Assembly (NCBI RefSeq): GCF_947855115.1
Contig: NZ_CANTZW010000004.1
Coordinates: forward strand, 1 to 64,000
Reading direction: 5' to 3'
DNA length: 64,000 bases
Origin: an uncultured Parabacteroides sp.
GTDB taxonomy: Bacteria > Bacteroidota > Bacteroidia > Bacteroidales > Tannerellaceae
Program-made: the position numbers and the translations under genes
The notes under the pieces: model-generated
The model's database searches: none
What the model saw: the letters and a program-made list of their open reading frames with translations, nothing else
Told to the model about the DNA's origin: nothing
Part shown: piece by piece, positions 1 to 8,812 of the stretch
Position numbering within the stretch: the stretch's first letter is position 1
Layout of the letters: the number at the start of each line of letters is the position of its first letter

Positions 1-17
1 CTTATAAAAAGTTAGTT

Positions 18-749
18 ATGGAAGAAAAACTAAAGATCTTCTTTTGCGAAGACGATGAGAATTTAGGTATGCTTTTAAGAGAATACTTACAAGCGAAAGG
101 TTATGTAACGGACTTATTCTCTGATGGAGAAGCCGGATACAAGGGTTTTACCAAAGGTAAATACGATCTTTGCGTGTTGGATGTCATGATGCCAAAGAAA
201 GATGGTTTCACCCTGGCACAGGAAATCCGCTCTATCAATCCTGACATCCCTATTATCTTCCTTACGGCCAAGACTATGAAGGAAGATATATTGGAAGGAT
301 TCAAGATCGGCGCAGACGACTACTTGACAAAACCATTTAGCATGGAAGAATTATTGCTTCGTATCGAAGCCATCCTTCGTCGTGTGAAGGGTAAGAAGAT
401 GAAAGATATTCCTTTCTACAAGTTAGGAAACTTCTTGTTCGATACGCAAAAACAAACATTGGCTATCGGCGACAAGGTCACAAAACTTACTACGAAGGAA
501 TGCGAATTATTAAGCTTATTATGCGCCCACGCAAATGAGATCCTTGAGCGTAATTATGCGTTGAAGACGATCTGGGTAGACGACAATTACTTTAACGCTC
601 GTAGCATGGACGTTTATATCACGAAACTACGTAAATTGCTGAAAGACGATCCGGGTATCGAAATTATCAACATTCATGGTAAAGGCTATAAGCTGATCAC
701 TCCTTCCGGAGAGGAACAAGCCCGTGAAGAAGGTATACAAGTACTTTAA
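18..749 (+). CDS. rprY: Response regulator RprY, OmpR/PhoB family
   Basis: A 243-residue two-component response regulator. The receiver domain spans about residues 5-120 with the acidic pair D12/D13, the phospho-acceptor D55 (in LCVLDVMMP), T83 and K105. A winged-helix DNA-binding domain fills about residues 130-235 and ends in the HGKGYKL wing typical of OmpR/PhoB proteins. The sequence is very close to what I recall of Bacteroides fragilis RprY, an essential-type regulator paired with the sensor kinase RprX. The partner kinase would lie left of the window and cannot be seen. Only 17 bases precede the start, so the promoter is also outside. The gene converges with the cstA-like gene over a strong bidirectional terminator. 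The family assignment is certain; the RprY orthology is likely but rests on recall. Confidence 0.9.
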   Translation: MEEKLKIFFCEDDENLGMLLREYLQAKGYVTDLFSDGEAGYKGFTKGKYDLCVLDVMMPKKDGFTLAQEIRSINPDIPIIFLTAKTMKEDILEGFKIGADDYLTKPFSMEELLLRIEAILRRVKGKKMKDIPFYKLGNFLFDTQKQTLAIGDKVTKLTTKECELLSLLCAHANEILERNYALKTIWVDDNYFNARSMDVYITKLRKLLKDDPGIEIINIHGKGYKLITPSGEEQAREEGIQVL

Positions 750-770
750 TATAGTACTTTAACAACGACA

Positions 771-806
771 ATAGAAAAGGCTGGTTAAATTACCAGCCTT
801 TTCTAT
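771..806. terminator. Bidirectional intrinsic terminator
   Basis: A perfect inverted repeat with 15-base arms (771-785 and 792-806) and a 6-base loop. The GC-rich core GGCTGGT/ACCAGCC is flanked by A- and T-runs on both sides, so it can stop transcription from rprY on the plus strand and from cstA on the minus strand. It sits between the two convergent stops. Confidence 0.9.
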
Positions 807-822
807 TACCCTCAAGCTATCA

Positions 823-2256
823 TTATTTTTCTTCAGGTCGGATCAAAGACGCATTCCTTCTTTTCCACAATAGGAATACCCCGAAAACAATCAATGTGAC
901 CAGTAAGCCCAAAAGTTGAGAAATACCAGAAGAAAGGCTCAAACCTTCCGGAGCCACAAAGATATATGTAGAACATACCGCAGTCATGAACAAAGCGGGA
1001 ACCAAGGTTATCACATACAACTTCTTCGTTTGTACCAGATATACGGTTAAAGCCCATAAAGTAAATACCGCCAATGTCTGGTTACTCCACGCAAAATAAC
1101 GCCAGATCATATCAAACCCATCCTTATCTTTCTGGCTATACAATAAAATTCCTATAGCAACGACAAACATGGGAATACAAATCATCAACCGTTTGGTTAT
1201 CGTCTTCTGCTCCATATGCAGAAAATCGGCAACAATCAGACGAGCCGAGCGGAAAGCCGTATCACCGGATGTAATCGGGGCCGCTATCACACCCAATATC
1301 GCTAATACACCGCCGACAGTTCCTAGCCACTCTTTCGTAATACTGTCTACCACGACCGCGGCATTATTCTCCTCCATCCCATTATTATGGAAAAAATATG
1401 TAGCGGCGGCGGCCCAGATCAAGGCAACGATACCTTCGGTGATCATCGCCCCATAAAACACCGGGCGAGCATACCTCTCACTTTTCATGCAACGAGCCAT
1501 CAATGGGCTTTGGGTAGCATGAAAGCCGGATATAGCGCCACAAGCGATACTAACAAACATGATCGGAAAAATAGGTAAGCCTTCCGGGTGTGTATTACCG
1601 AGCCCATCCGTAATCTCCGGCAACGGCGGCTGGTTAACAAATAACATAACCAAGATACCTACAGCCATAAATAATAAAGCAATGGCAAATAACGGATAAA
1701 TCTTTCCGATAATCTTATCAACGGGTAATAGAGTAGCCAATATATAATAAATGAATACGACGATAATCCAAAACGTAATATCCAAATACTCCGGAGTCAA
1801 TTTAGCCAGCAACCCTGCCGGACCAGCTACGAAAACAGCTCCGACCAGGATCATCAGGATTACCGTAAAACCACGCATAAATTGCTTGAAATTATTCCCC
1901 AGATACCGCCCGATTAATTCCGGAAGGCTTTCTCCATCATGTCGTAGCGAGAGCATTCCCGACAAGAAATCATGGGTAGCCCCGGCAAATATACTTCCTA
2001 ATACGATCCATAGAAAAGAGGCTACTCCAAACTTAGCGCCCATTATAGCACCGAAAATAGGTCCTAACCCCGCTATATTCAGAAACTGGATCATGAAAAT
2101 CTTCCAAGTAGGCAACGGTATATAATCAACGCCATCTTGCTTCGTGAAAGCGGGAGTAACCCGGGAGGAATCTATGCCAAACACTCGTTCGACAAACTTA
2201 CCATAAGTAAAATATCCAACGATAAGGGCAATCAGGCAACATGTAAAAGTAATCAT
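823..2256 (-). CDS. cstA: CstA-family carbon starvation/peptide or pyruvate carrier
   Basis: A 477-residue polytopic inner-membrane protein of the CstA family. The family signatures are visible in the N-terminal half: the conserved FxxQFLNIAGLGPIFGAI segment near residues 55-72 and the GATHDFLSGMLSLRHDG loop near 92-108. More than ten hydrophobic segments follow. Family members such as E. coli CstA and BtsT carry peptides or pyruvate, usually as proton symporters, during carbon limitation. This copy is much shorter than E. coli CstA (about 700 residues) and ends with a charged tail; short forms are common in Bacteroidetes. It is a single gene, convergent with rprY. The real substrate cannot be told from sequence. 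Confidence 0.85.
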   Translation of the reverse strand: MITFTCCLIALIVGYFTYGKFVERVFGIDSSRVTPAFTKQDGVDYIPLPTWKIFMIQFLNIAGLGPIFGAIMGAKFGVASFLWIVLGSIFAGATHDFLSGMLSLRHDGESLPELIGRYLGNNFKQFMRGFTVILMILVGAVFVAGPAGLLAKLTPEYLDITFWIIVVFIYYILATLLPVDKIIGKIYPLFAIALLFMAVGILVMLFVNQPPLPEITDGLGNTHPEGLPIFPIMFVSIACGAISGFHATQSPLMARCMKSERYARPVFYGAMITEGIVALIWAAAATYFFHNNGMEENNAAVVVDSITKEWLGTVGGVLAILGVIAAPITSGDTAFRSARLIVADFLHMEQKTITKRLMICIPMFVVAIGILLYSQKDKDGFDMIWRYFAWSNQTLAVFTLWALTVYLVQTKKLYVITLVPALFMTAVCSTYIFVAPEGLSLSSGISQLLGLLVTLIVFGVFLLWKRRNASLIRPEEK

Positions 2257-2301
2257 GGTTTTTTAAAGAATTAAATTGTCAAAGGAAAAAGGTATATACG
2301 A

Positions 2302-2359
2302 AAAACCGCACCAAGGGCATTCCGACGAGCTATTGTCAGAGCACCCTTGGCACGGTTTT
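2302..2359 (-). terminator. Terminator at the end of the division cluster
   Basis: An inverted repeat with 16-base arms (2302-2317 and 2344-2359, two mismatched positions) lies just past the stop of the yqeY gene. On the minus strand it is followed by a run of five T. It would end the rsmH-to-yqeY transcript before the cstA promoter region. The loop of 26 bases is longer than usual. Confidence 0.7.
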
Positions 2360-2370
2360 CCTATAGATAA

Positions 2371-2820
2371 TTAATTAAGTAAACGCTTCACCGTCTCGGA
2401 TATCACCCGTCCCTCGGCTCTTCCCGCCAAAGCTTTTGAGGCCATCCCCATTACCTTTCCCATATCTTTCGGGCCAGTGGCTCCAACTTGAGCGATAATG
2501 GCTTTCAGTTCTTTCTCTAATTCTTCGGCCGACATTTGTTGAGGTAAATATTTTTCAATCACCTTTACCTGCTCCAATTCCGTATCAGCCAAATCTTGAC
2601 GGCCTTGCTGCACGTAAATAGCGGCCGAGTCTTTCCCTTGTTTCACCAATTTCTGCATGATCTTCAGGGCATCTGCGTCCGTCAGAGTATCATTAGCTCC
2701 CGGAGCGGTTTTCGCTTCCAAGAAAAATTTCTTTACATTTCTCAATGTCTCCAAGGCAACCTTATCTTTCGCCTTCATCGCGTTTTTAATGTCTTCGCTG
2801 ACTTGTTCAAATAAATCCAT
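2371..2820 (-). CDS. yqeY: GatB/YqeY domain protein
   Basis: A 149-residue stand-alone YqeY domain, related to the C-terminal tail domain of the GatB amidotransferase subunit. It begins MDLFEQVSEDIKNAMKAKDK and ends with the family motif MGKVMGMASKALAGRAEGR near residues 121-139. In GatB the domain contacts tRNA; the role of free YqeY proteins is not settled, though proteins of the family often sit next to cell-division or ribosomal genes. The gene follows ftsZ by 19 bases on the same strand and is the last gene before a terminator, so it is probably co-transcribed with the division cluster. Confidence 0.85.
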   Translation of the reverse strand: MDLFEQVSEDIKNAMKAKDKVALETLRNVKKFFLEAKTAPGANDTLTDADALKIMQKLVKQGKDSAAIYVQQGRQDLADTELEQVKVIEKYLPQQMSAEELEKELKAIIAQVGATGPKDMGKVMGMASKALAGRAEGRVISETVKRLLN

Positions 2821-2839
2821 ATCCTTATTATATTATTAA

Positions 2840-4204
2840 CTATCGGAAACTGATCACTTGCTTACCTCCCCGCGGAGAATCTTGGCGAGGTTGCTTACTC
2901 GGTTGCTTTGCCATAGTCGAAGCCGACACTTGAATATCCTCTCCCGTCACCCTAGAACGGGCACGGGCCACGATCTTCGGATCTCGGTTATACGTCGGGT
3001 TATCCTCAATCAAGGCAATCAAGGCATCATCATCCAACTCATCTTGCGTTAAAACCACCGCTTTCGCACGAGAAGTGAAACGTCCTGCTTTCTGTGCGGA
3101 AGCACCATAATATTTACCGATCAAATCCCGCTCCTTACGTTCTTTCTCTATCCGTTCTTCCTCCAAACGCAACTCTTCCTCCGTCATCTGAGCGGCCTCA
3201 TTCCTGCGTTTATCAGCGATCAATGGAATATCATCCATCGTAAATCCAGTGGCGAGAATCGTCATTTTCACTTTATTACCTAACGTATTATCCACGGCAG
3301 TACCCCAGATAACTTCTATATCTCGATTAAACTCAGACATAAAGTTATGCACATCGTTCATCTCCTCCATACGCAACTCAGCCTCCTCGCTGAAATATAC
3401 GTTGAACAAGATCTTCTTGGCGTTCTTCACATCGTTGTTACTCAATAGCGGGGAATTCAGAGCATCTTCCACCGCCTGGCGAACACGTCCCTCTCCTTCT
3501 CCATAGCCATTACTCATCAAAGCGACACCCCCATCTTTCATCGTGGTGTTGACATCAGCGAAGTCGAGATTAATAATACCAGGAAGTGTAATGATCTCAG
3601 CGATACTCTTGGCGGCGATTGTCAAGGTATCATCGGCCTTGCCAAAAGCATTCATCACGGAAAGATCCGAATAAATCTCACGCAAACGCTCGTTATTGAT
3701 CACCAATAAGGCATCCACGTTTTTCGCGATCTCTTCCACGCCATTCAAGGCTTGTATAATCTTACGCTCACCCTCAAACAAGAATGGAATAGTTACAATA
3801 CCGACTGTCAATATACCCATGTCTTTCGCGATACGAGCGATAACCGGAGCGGCACCTGTACCAGTACCACCACCCATACCGGCAGTAATAAATACCATCT
3901 TCGTACCATCGTTCAACATACCTCGCAGGTCGTCCAAACTCTCCTCGGCTGCCATCATCGCTTTCTCCGGTTTGTTTCCCGCACCTAATCCTTGCGTGAT
4001 CTCGCGTCCTAGCAACAACTTGATAGGAACATCCGAACGGTTCAAGGCCTGATTATCCGTATTACATAACACGAACGTAACATCGTGTATCCCCTCCTTG
4101 TACATATGAGTAACGGCATTTCCGCCACCGCCTCCAACACCAATCACTTTAATGATCTTGGGAGTATCCGTAGGATAATTAAAATTTAATATTGTATCGT
4201 CCAT
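2840..4204 (-). CDS. ftsZ: Cell division GTPase FtsZ
   Basis: A 454-residue tubulin-like GTPase that polymerises into the Z ring at midcell. The glycine-rich nucleotide loop GVGGGGGNAV is at residues 22-31, the tubulin signature GGGTGTG at 111-117, and the T7 synergy loop NLDFAD at 212-217 with D214 and D217. The globular domain ends near residue 330. A long charged linker rich in E, K and R follows, ending in a basic, serine-rich tail that stops with KQVISFR. That tail does not match the usual acidic C-terminal peptide of proteobacterial FtsZ. The gene lies 33 bases after ftsA, as in most bacteria, and is followed by yqeY. Confidence 0.98.
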   Translation of the reverse strand: MDDTILNFNYPTDTPKIIKVIGVGGGGGNAVTHMYKEGIHDVTFVLCNTDNQALNRSDVPIKLLLGREITQGLGAGNKPEKAMMAAEESLDDLRGMLNDGTKMVFITAGMGGGTGTGAAPVIARIAKDMGILTVGIVTIPFLFEGERKIIQALNGVEEIAKNVDALLVINNERLREIYSDLSVMNAFGKADDTLTIAAKSIAEIITLPGIINLDFADVNTTMKDGGVALMSNGYGEGEGRVRQAVEDALNSPLLSNNDVKNAKKILFNVYFSEEAELRMEEMNDVHNFMSEFNRDIEVIWGTAVDNTLGNKVKMTILATGFTMDDIPLIADKRRNEAAQMTEEELRLEEERIEKERKERDLIGKYYGASAQKAGRFTSRAKAVVLTQDELDDDALIALIEDNPTYNRDPKIVARARSRVTGEDIQVSASTMAKQPSKQPRQDSPRGGKQVISFR

Positions 4205-4237
4205 TGTCTTCCGGTTTTATTACATTCGTAGATCACG

Positions 4238-5581
4238 TTATTTTCTCTCGTTATCATCATCGTCGAAGAGGGTTTTCCCAAAGGTATCGATCCCCTTTGT
4301 CAAACGTCCGAACAAGCCGGAACCTTTTTTTTTCGGTTTCTCTTTGACAGGTTCCGGTTCCGGAGCCGGCATAGGTTCTGGATCCACATCCAGCTCTATC
4401 TTAGGTTCCGGTTTTGGAGGTATATATAACGCACAATTCTTGGTTCCTTCTGCCAAAAGGCCGATGGCCACCGCATACTCAGGATTACTAGCAACCACTA
4501 AATCACCGCTAGCCACAACTCCCTTACGAACCGAAGAGTAACGAACCTCCATCTTCAAACGCTCACTCATTACTACTGGCAAATTCTTTAAAGCAGCTCC
4601 TCCACCTGTAATCACGACTCCCGCTCCGAGAGCATTCATCAAACCTGTAGCTTCCAAACGAGCATATACATTCTCCAGGATTTCATCCATACGGGCCTCA
4701 ATCACATTATTCAACTCGGCCAGCTTAATCTCGCGCAATCCCATGCCATCCGCTAAACTTACTTGGATGGTCATATCATTCTCCCGGTCTGCTTTCGCCC
4801 TGCCATAAGTAATCTTCAAGCGTTCTGCCTCAGACTCTACGACCCTGAGATTGGTTATATCTTTTGTTATCAAGTTCCCTCCAAAAGGAACAACGGAAAG
4901 ACTGGCCAATTTACCTCCCTTATAGACAGATATCGTTGTCACACCGGCACCAAAGCCAATCAAGGCACACCCCAAGTCTTTCTCATTGTCACTCAACACG
5001 ACATCTCCCAGCGCAAGGGGCGAGACGAGAATCCCCGCAATCTCAATCTTCGCTTGTTCCGAAATACTATTGATAATATTTAATTTCAAGGAAGGACGTC
5101 CCACGATCAGTTTATAGCGAGCCTCGATACGGCTGCAAGGCACGCCCACCGGATTAGACTCCGGCTTATCATCTAAAAAATAGGAGGGAGAGACCACGTC
5201 AAGAACGGTCAACATATCCGGATGATAATCCTTACACTCTTGATAGAGCGAGTCTATAATCTCCTCTGTGACTACACCTTCCGCTCCCAGCACCTTACAA
5301 ACCGTATGCTCGATGGAACGGAGCGACTGCCCCCCCAATCCCACATATACCTGACCGATCTTGGAACCACCCAGTTTATTCTCTAATTTCAGGACCAGGC
5401 GTTTTATCTTACTCGCCGTCTCCTTCACATTATATACACATCCTCTTCGTATGCAGGTGCCGGAATTCTCAACTTCGTAGGCGATGATAGAAAGAGCGCC
5501 TGTCGCATTCTTAGTCCCCACCATTCCTACCATATGGGAGGTACCTAGGTCAATAGCTGCTATAAAGTCTGTGTATGCCAT
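4238..5581 (-). CDS. ftsA: Cell division protein FtsA
   Basis: A 447-residue actin-like ATPase that tethers FtsZ to the membrane. The N-terminus (IAAIDLGTSHMVGMVG, about residues 7-22) is the phosphate 1 loop; VVITGGGAALKNLP, near residue 330, is a second adenine/phosphate motif of the actin fold. A Pro/Glu-rich spacer (about residues 390-415) leads to a basic amphipathic C-terminus, GLFGRLTKGIDTFGKTLF, which fits the membrane-targeting helix of FtsA. The gene follows ftsQ by 5 bases and precedes ftsZ, the standard order. Confidence 0.97.
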   Translation of the reverse strand: MAYTDFIAAIDLGTSHMVGMVGTKNATGALSIIAYEVENSGTCIRRGCVYNVKETASKIKRLVLKLENKLGGSKIGQVYVGLGGQSLRSIEHTVCKVLGAEGVVTEEIIDSLYQECKDYHPDMLTVLDVVSPSYFLDDKPESNPVGVPCSRIEARYKLIVGRPSLKLNIINSISEQAKIEIAGILVSPLALGDVVLSDNEKDLGCALIGFGAGVTTISVYKGGKLASLSVVPFGGNLITKDITNLRVVESEAERLKITYGRAKADRENDMTIQVSLADGMGLREIKLAELNNVIEARMDEILENVYARLEATGLMNALGAGVVITGGGAALKNLPVVMSERLKMEVRYSSVRKGVVASGDLVVASNPEYAVAIGLLAEGTKNCALYIPPKPEPKIELDVDPEPMPAPEPEPVKEKPKKKGSGLFGRLTKGIDTFGKTLFDDDDNERK

Positions 5582-5586
5582 ATCAT

Positions 5587-6315
5587 CTATTTTTTAGTAC
5601 AAACAATCTGATTCTTATATTTTAAATTAATCATACCGTACTTTTCCCAACCTACTTTAGGGATCGCTTGTTCATAGAAAATCTTTAAATTCGCAAGCTT
5701 TTCTTCGAATTCATCCAAAGTACCCAGCATGATCCGGTGATTACCCACCTTGGGAATAAGTTCTATGTCCTTATCCGGATAGACATATATTTGCTCGATC
5801 TGGTCATTCCAGAACTCATTCTCTTGCAAAAATAATGCAAATTTGTATAAGTCGGTCACCGCAAGCTCTTTTTCCACATATCCACTCACGATTGGCACGT
5901 GAGCGGCATACCTACGGCTGATCGGCATGGTAGTTCCCAGATTATCCACGTAATAACTGCCTCTTACGCTCATAATCCGGAGGATAGGCATCTTTTGCAT
6001 GACCTCCAGCTTGATAATCCCCGAAGGAGTCTTATAGGCCTCCACCTGGGCTATCATCTCATTCTTAAGTAATTCCGTCTCGATCCGATCCGTATTCACG
6101 TCGGCCATCGGTTGTTTGATCGGATCAAGCCCGGCCTTCTTCAGTATAGACACAAGGTCACTCTCACTTACAAAGTGCTTATCCAGACTGTCTTTCACCA
6201 CGACTTGCAAATCTTGACAGACAACATCTTGGCGCATTTCCCGGAAGAAAAACGAGACAAACACGATGTAGCAGAATAACAACGTAGCCACTACTATGGA
6301 AATTATTCGGATCAC
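5587..6315 (-). CDS. ftsQ: Cell division protein FtsQ
   Basis: A 242-residue bitopic protein with one N-terminal membrane helix (about residues 4-25) and a periplasmic part. A POTRA-like region (about 40-110) and a beta-rich domain with the MPISRRYAAHVPIVSG segment (about 130-145) follow, matching the FtsQ/DivIB layout. FtsQ links early and late divisome proteins and binds FtsL and FtsB. The start overlaps the stop of murC by 4 bases, so translation is coupled. Sequence similarity to proteobacterial FtsQ is low, so the call leans on position between murC and ftsA as well as architecture. Confidence 0.9.
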   Translation of the reverse strand: MIRIISIVVATLLFCYIVFVSFFFREMRQDVVCQDLQVVVKDSLDKHFVSESDLVSILKKAGLDPIKQPMADVNTDRIETELLKNEMIAQVEAYKTPSGIIKLEVMQKMPILRIMSVRGSYYVDNLGTTMPISRRYAAHVPIVSGYVEKELAVTDLYKFALFLQENEFWNDQIEQIYVYPDKDIELIPKVGNHRIMLGTLDEFEEKLANLKIFYEQAIPKVGWEKYGMINLKYKNQIVCTKK

Positions 6316-7700
6316 GGTTTCCTTATTTGTTTACATAAAATTTCTTTTACAGGCTCCATCAAACGATCAATATTGCCGGCACCTACCATTAATACGACCT
6401 CATATTTCCCGGCGGCGACCACGTCTAAAAGCTCTTCCTTCTTACACAATGTCTTAGAAGGGATCGTCACCCTATCAAAAATAATCCGAGAGGTTACTCC
6501 CGGAATCGGATCCTCGCGAGCGGGATAAATATCCAGCAAGATCAACTCATCCAATAAAGAAAGACTCGCCGCAAAATCATCCGCAAAATCCCGGGTACGG
6601 GTATATAAGTGCGGCTGGAAAATACCTGTCACCTTACGACCTGCATATAATTCCTTCACCGACAAGATACTCTGCCGCAATTCTGCCGGATGATGAGCAT
6701 AATCATCGATCAACACCACTTGGTCCGTCTTCAAATGGAAATCGAAGCGACGGCGAGGGCCAGCAAATGTAGCCATACCTTTTCGCAGATCCTCCGGTTT
6801 CACCCCGTTCAACCAAGCGATTGCCATAGCCGCTACCCCGTTCTCTATATTCACCTTTACGGGAACCCCTAATTCCACATCAGGAATACGGATTTCCGGC
6901 CCCACGAAGTCAAAGATAATATTTCCAGCGCAAATACGAATATTTTCAGCGCAAAAGTCCGCTCTTTCCGTAACAGAATAGGTATATTTCTTCACACCCT
7001 CCTGTAAACGGGGCGTTACATCAATTCCTTTCTTGATCAATAAACAACCATCGGAACGGATCAAGGAGGTAAATTTCTCGAAACTCTCCCGGTAAGCTTC
7101 TGCCGTACCATAAATATCCAGATGATCCGGATCAGCGGAAGTAATCACCGCCATATAAGGGGTAAGCCAATGGAAAGAACGGTCGAACTCATCTGCCTCA
7201 ATCACGGTCAGGTCGCTTGTATCGGAAAGCATCAAATTACTCTCGTAGTTCTTTAAGATTCCTCCGAGGAAAGCGTTGCAATCCACCGGCGACTGTTTCA
7301 GCAAATGAGCCAGCATAGAAGAAGTCGTTGTCTTGCCATGCGTTCCCGCCACACATAAACCCCGGCTACTTTTCGTGATCTCTCCCAAGACACGGGCCCG
7401 CTTCATCACCTCGAAACCATGCTCACGGAAATAGGTCAATTCCGTATGCGCCTCCGGTACCGCCGGCGTATAAACCACCAACGTATCGGCGGGCGATTTG
7501 AACACATCTCCGATCAAAGCTATATTATCCTCATAGTGAATATCGGCTCCCTCCTTTTTCAACTCCTCGGTTAAATCGGAAGGGGTCTTATCGTATCCAG
7601 CTACCCTTTTTCCTTTAGAAAGGAAATAACGGATCAAGGCACTCATCCCAATGCCGCCGGCTCCTACGAAATATACCGCTGTCACTTTATTTATATCCAT
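6312..7700 (-). CDS. murC: UDP-N-acetylmuramate--L-alanine ligase MurC
   Basis: A 462-residue cytoplasmic Mur ligase that adds L-alanine to UDP-MurNAc, the first step of the peptide stem. The Rossmann loop FVGAGGIGMSAL is near residues 11-22, the ATP loop GTHGKTTTSSML near 119-130, and the conserved EADEFDRSF segment near 168-176. The DDYAHHPAEL motif near 331-340 is also present. The full three-domain length is normal for MurC. It sits 5 bases after murG and overlaps ftsQ. Confidence 0.97.
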   Translation of the reverse strand: MDINKVTAVYFVGAGGIGMSALIRYFLSKGKRVAGYDKTPSDLTEELKKEGADIHYEDNIALIGDVFKSPADTLVVYTPAVPEAHTELTYFREHGFEVMKRARVLGEITKSSRGLCVAGTHGKTTTSSMLAHLLKQSPVDCNAFLGGILKNYESNLMLSDTSDLTVIEADEFDRSFHWLTPYMAVITSADPDHLDIYGTAEAYRESFEKFTSLIRSDGCLLIKKGIDVTPRLQEGVKKYTYSVTERADFCAENIRICAGNIIFDFVGPEIRIPDVELGVPVKVNIENGVAAMAIAWLNGVKPEDLRKGMATFAGPRRRFDFHLKTDQVVLIDDYAHHPAELRQSILSVKELYAGRKVTGIFQPHLYTRTRDFADDFAASLSLLDELILLDIYPAREDPIPGVTSRIIFDRVTIPSKTLCKKEELLDVVAAGKYEVVLMVGAGNIDRLMEPVKEILCKQIRKP

Positions 7701-7705
7701 ATCCC

Positions 7706-8812
7706 TTATTTCTTATCTATAATCTTAACTATCTCATCCACGATACGATCTGCGCTACGGCGTTGCGCCAAGGTCTCAATATTACGGCTCAATGTACGCA
7801 AACGTTCATCATCATGGACAATATTCAAGGCGGCAGGCACTAAATCCCTCTCCGCATCTTTATCGGCAATCATAACGGCGGCATCCTTATTGACCAGTGC
7901 CAAGGCATTCTTGGTCTGATGATCTTCCGCTACGTTCGGAGAAGGCACCAAGACTACCGGTTTTCCTAATAAGCAAAGTTCCGAGATAGAACTAGCTCCC
8001 GCACGGGATATCACCAAATCTGCCGCAGAGTAAGCATAATCCATACGGGTAATAAAGTCCGAGCACCAAACGGGCATTCCCCGGTACGCCTTCAAATGCT
8101 TGGAAGCATCGTTATAATAATATCGCCCGGTTTGCCAGATAACCTGCACATCCGAGGCAAAGAACTTGTCCAGATCCCCTTGAACACTCCGGTTGATCGT
8201 ACGTGCGCCAAGGCTCCCCCCTACCACAAGGATCGTTTTTTTCTCCGGAGAGAGCCCGAAGAACGCCAATGCCTCCTCTCTTTTACTTAGCGCCTCTTCC
8301 AAATCCTGTCGTACCGGATTCCCCGTGATCACGATCTTATCTGCCGGAAAGAACTTCTCCATACCTTCGTAAGCGACACAAATCTTGCTCGCTTTCTTCG
8401 CCAACAATTTATTGGTCACACCGGCATACGAGTTTTGTTCCTGTATCAACGCAGGAACACCTTGCGAGGCCGCCATCCATAAAGTCGGTCCGCTGGCATA
8501 ACCACCCACGCCGACCGCTATGTCCGGTTTGAACTCACGGATCGTCTTTCTCGCCAAGCGCAAGCTTTTCGCTAAACGGGCCAAGACCTTCACGTTGTTC
8601 ATCAAATGGGCGCGATCAAACCCGCTCACCGGTAAACCTACGATTTTATAACCGGCAGCCGGAACCTTATCCATCTCCATGCGGTCTTCCGCACCTACAA
8701 ATAAGATTTCCGTTTCCGGAAAACGTTTCTTGAAAGTATTAGCGATAGATATGGCCGGAAAGATATGGCCCCCCGTACCACCACCACTTATTATGATCCG
8801 GTATTTTCTCAT
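7706..8812 (-). CDS. murG: MurG, lipid II-forming GlcNAc transferase
   Basis: A 368-residue GT28 glycosyltransferase that adds GlcNAc to lipid I on the inner face of the membrane. The GGGTGGHIFPA loop at about residues 10-20 is diagnostic. The second half carries VVGGSLGARTIN and the UDP-GlcNAc site SRAGASSISELCLLGKP near 268-285. Its start overlaps the stop of ftsW by 4 bases, consistent with coupled translation inside the cluster. Length is normal. Confidence 0.97.
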   Translation of the reverse strand: MRKYRIIISGGGTGGHIFPAISIANTFKKRFPETEILFVGAEDRMEMDKVPAAGYKIVGLPVSGFDRAHLMNNVKVLARLAKSLRLARKTIREFKPDIAVGVGGYASGPTLWMAASQGVPALIQEQNSYAGVTNKLLAKKASKICVAYEGMEKFFPADKIVITGNPVRQDLEEALSKREEALAFFGLSPEKKTILVVGGSLGARTINRSVQGDLDKFFASDVQVIWQTGRYYYNDASKHLKAYRGMPVWCSDFITRMDYAYSAADLVISRAGASSISELCLLGKPVVLVPSPNVAEDHQTKNALALVNKDAAVMIADKDAERDLVPAALNIVHDDERLRTLSRNIETLAQRRSADRIVDEIVKIIDKK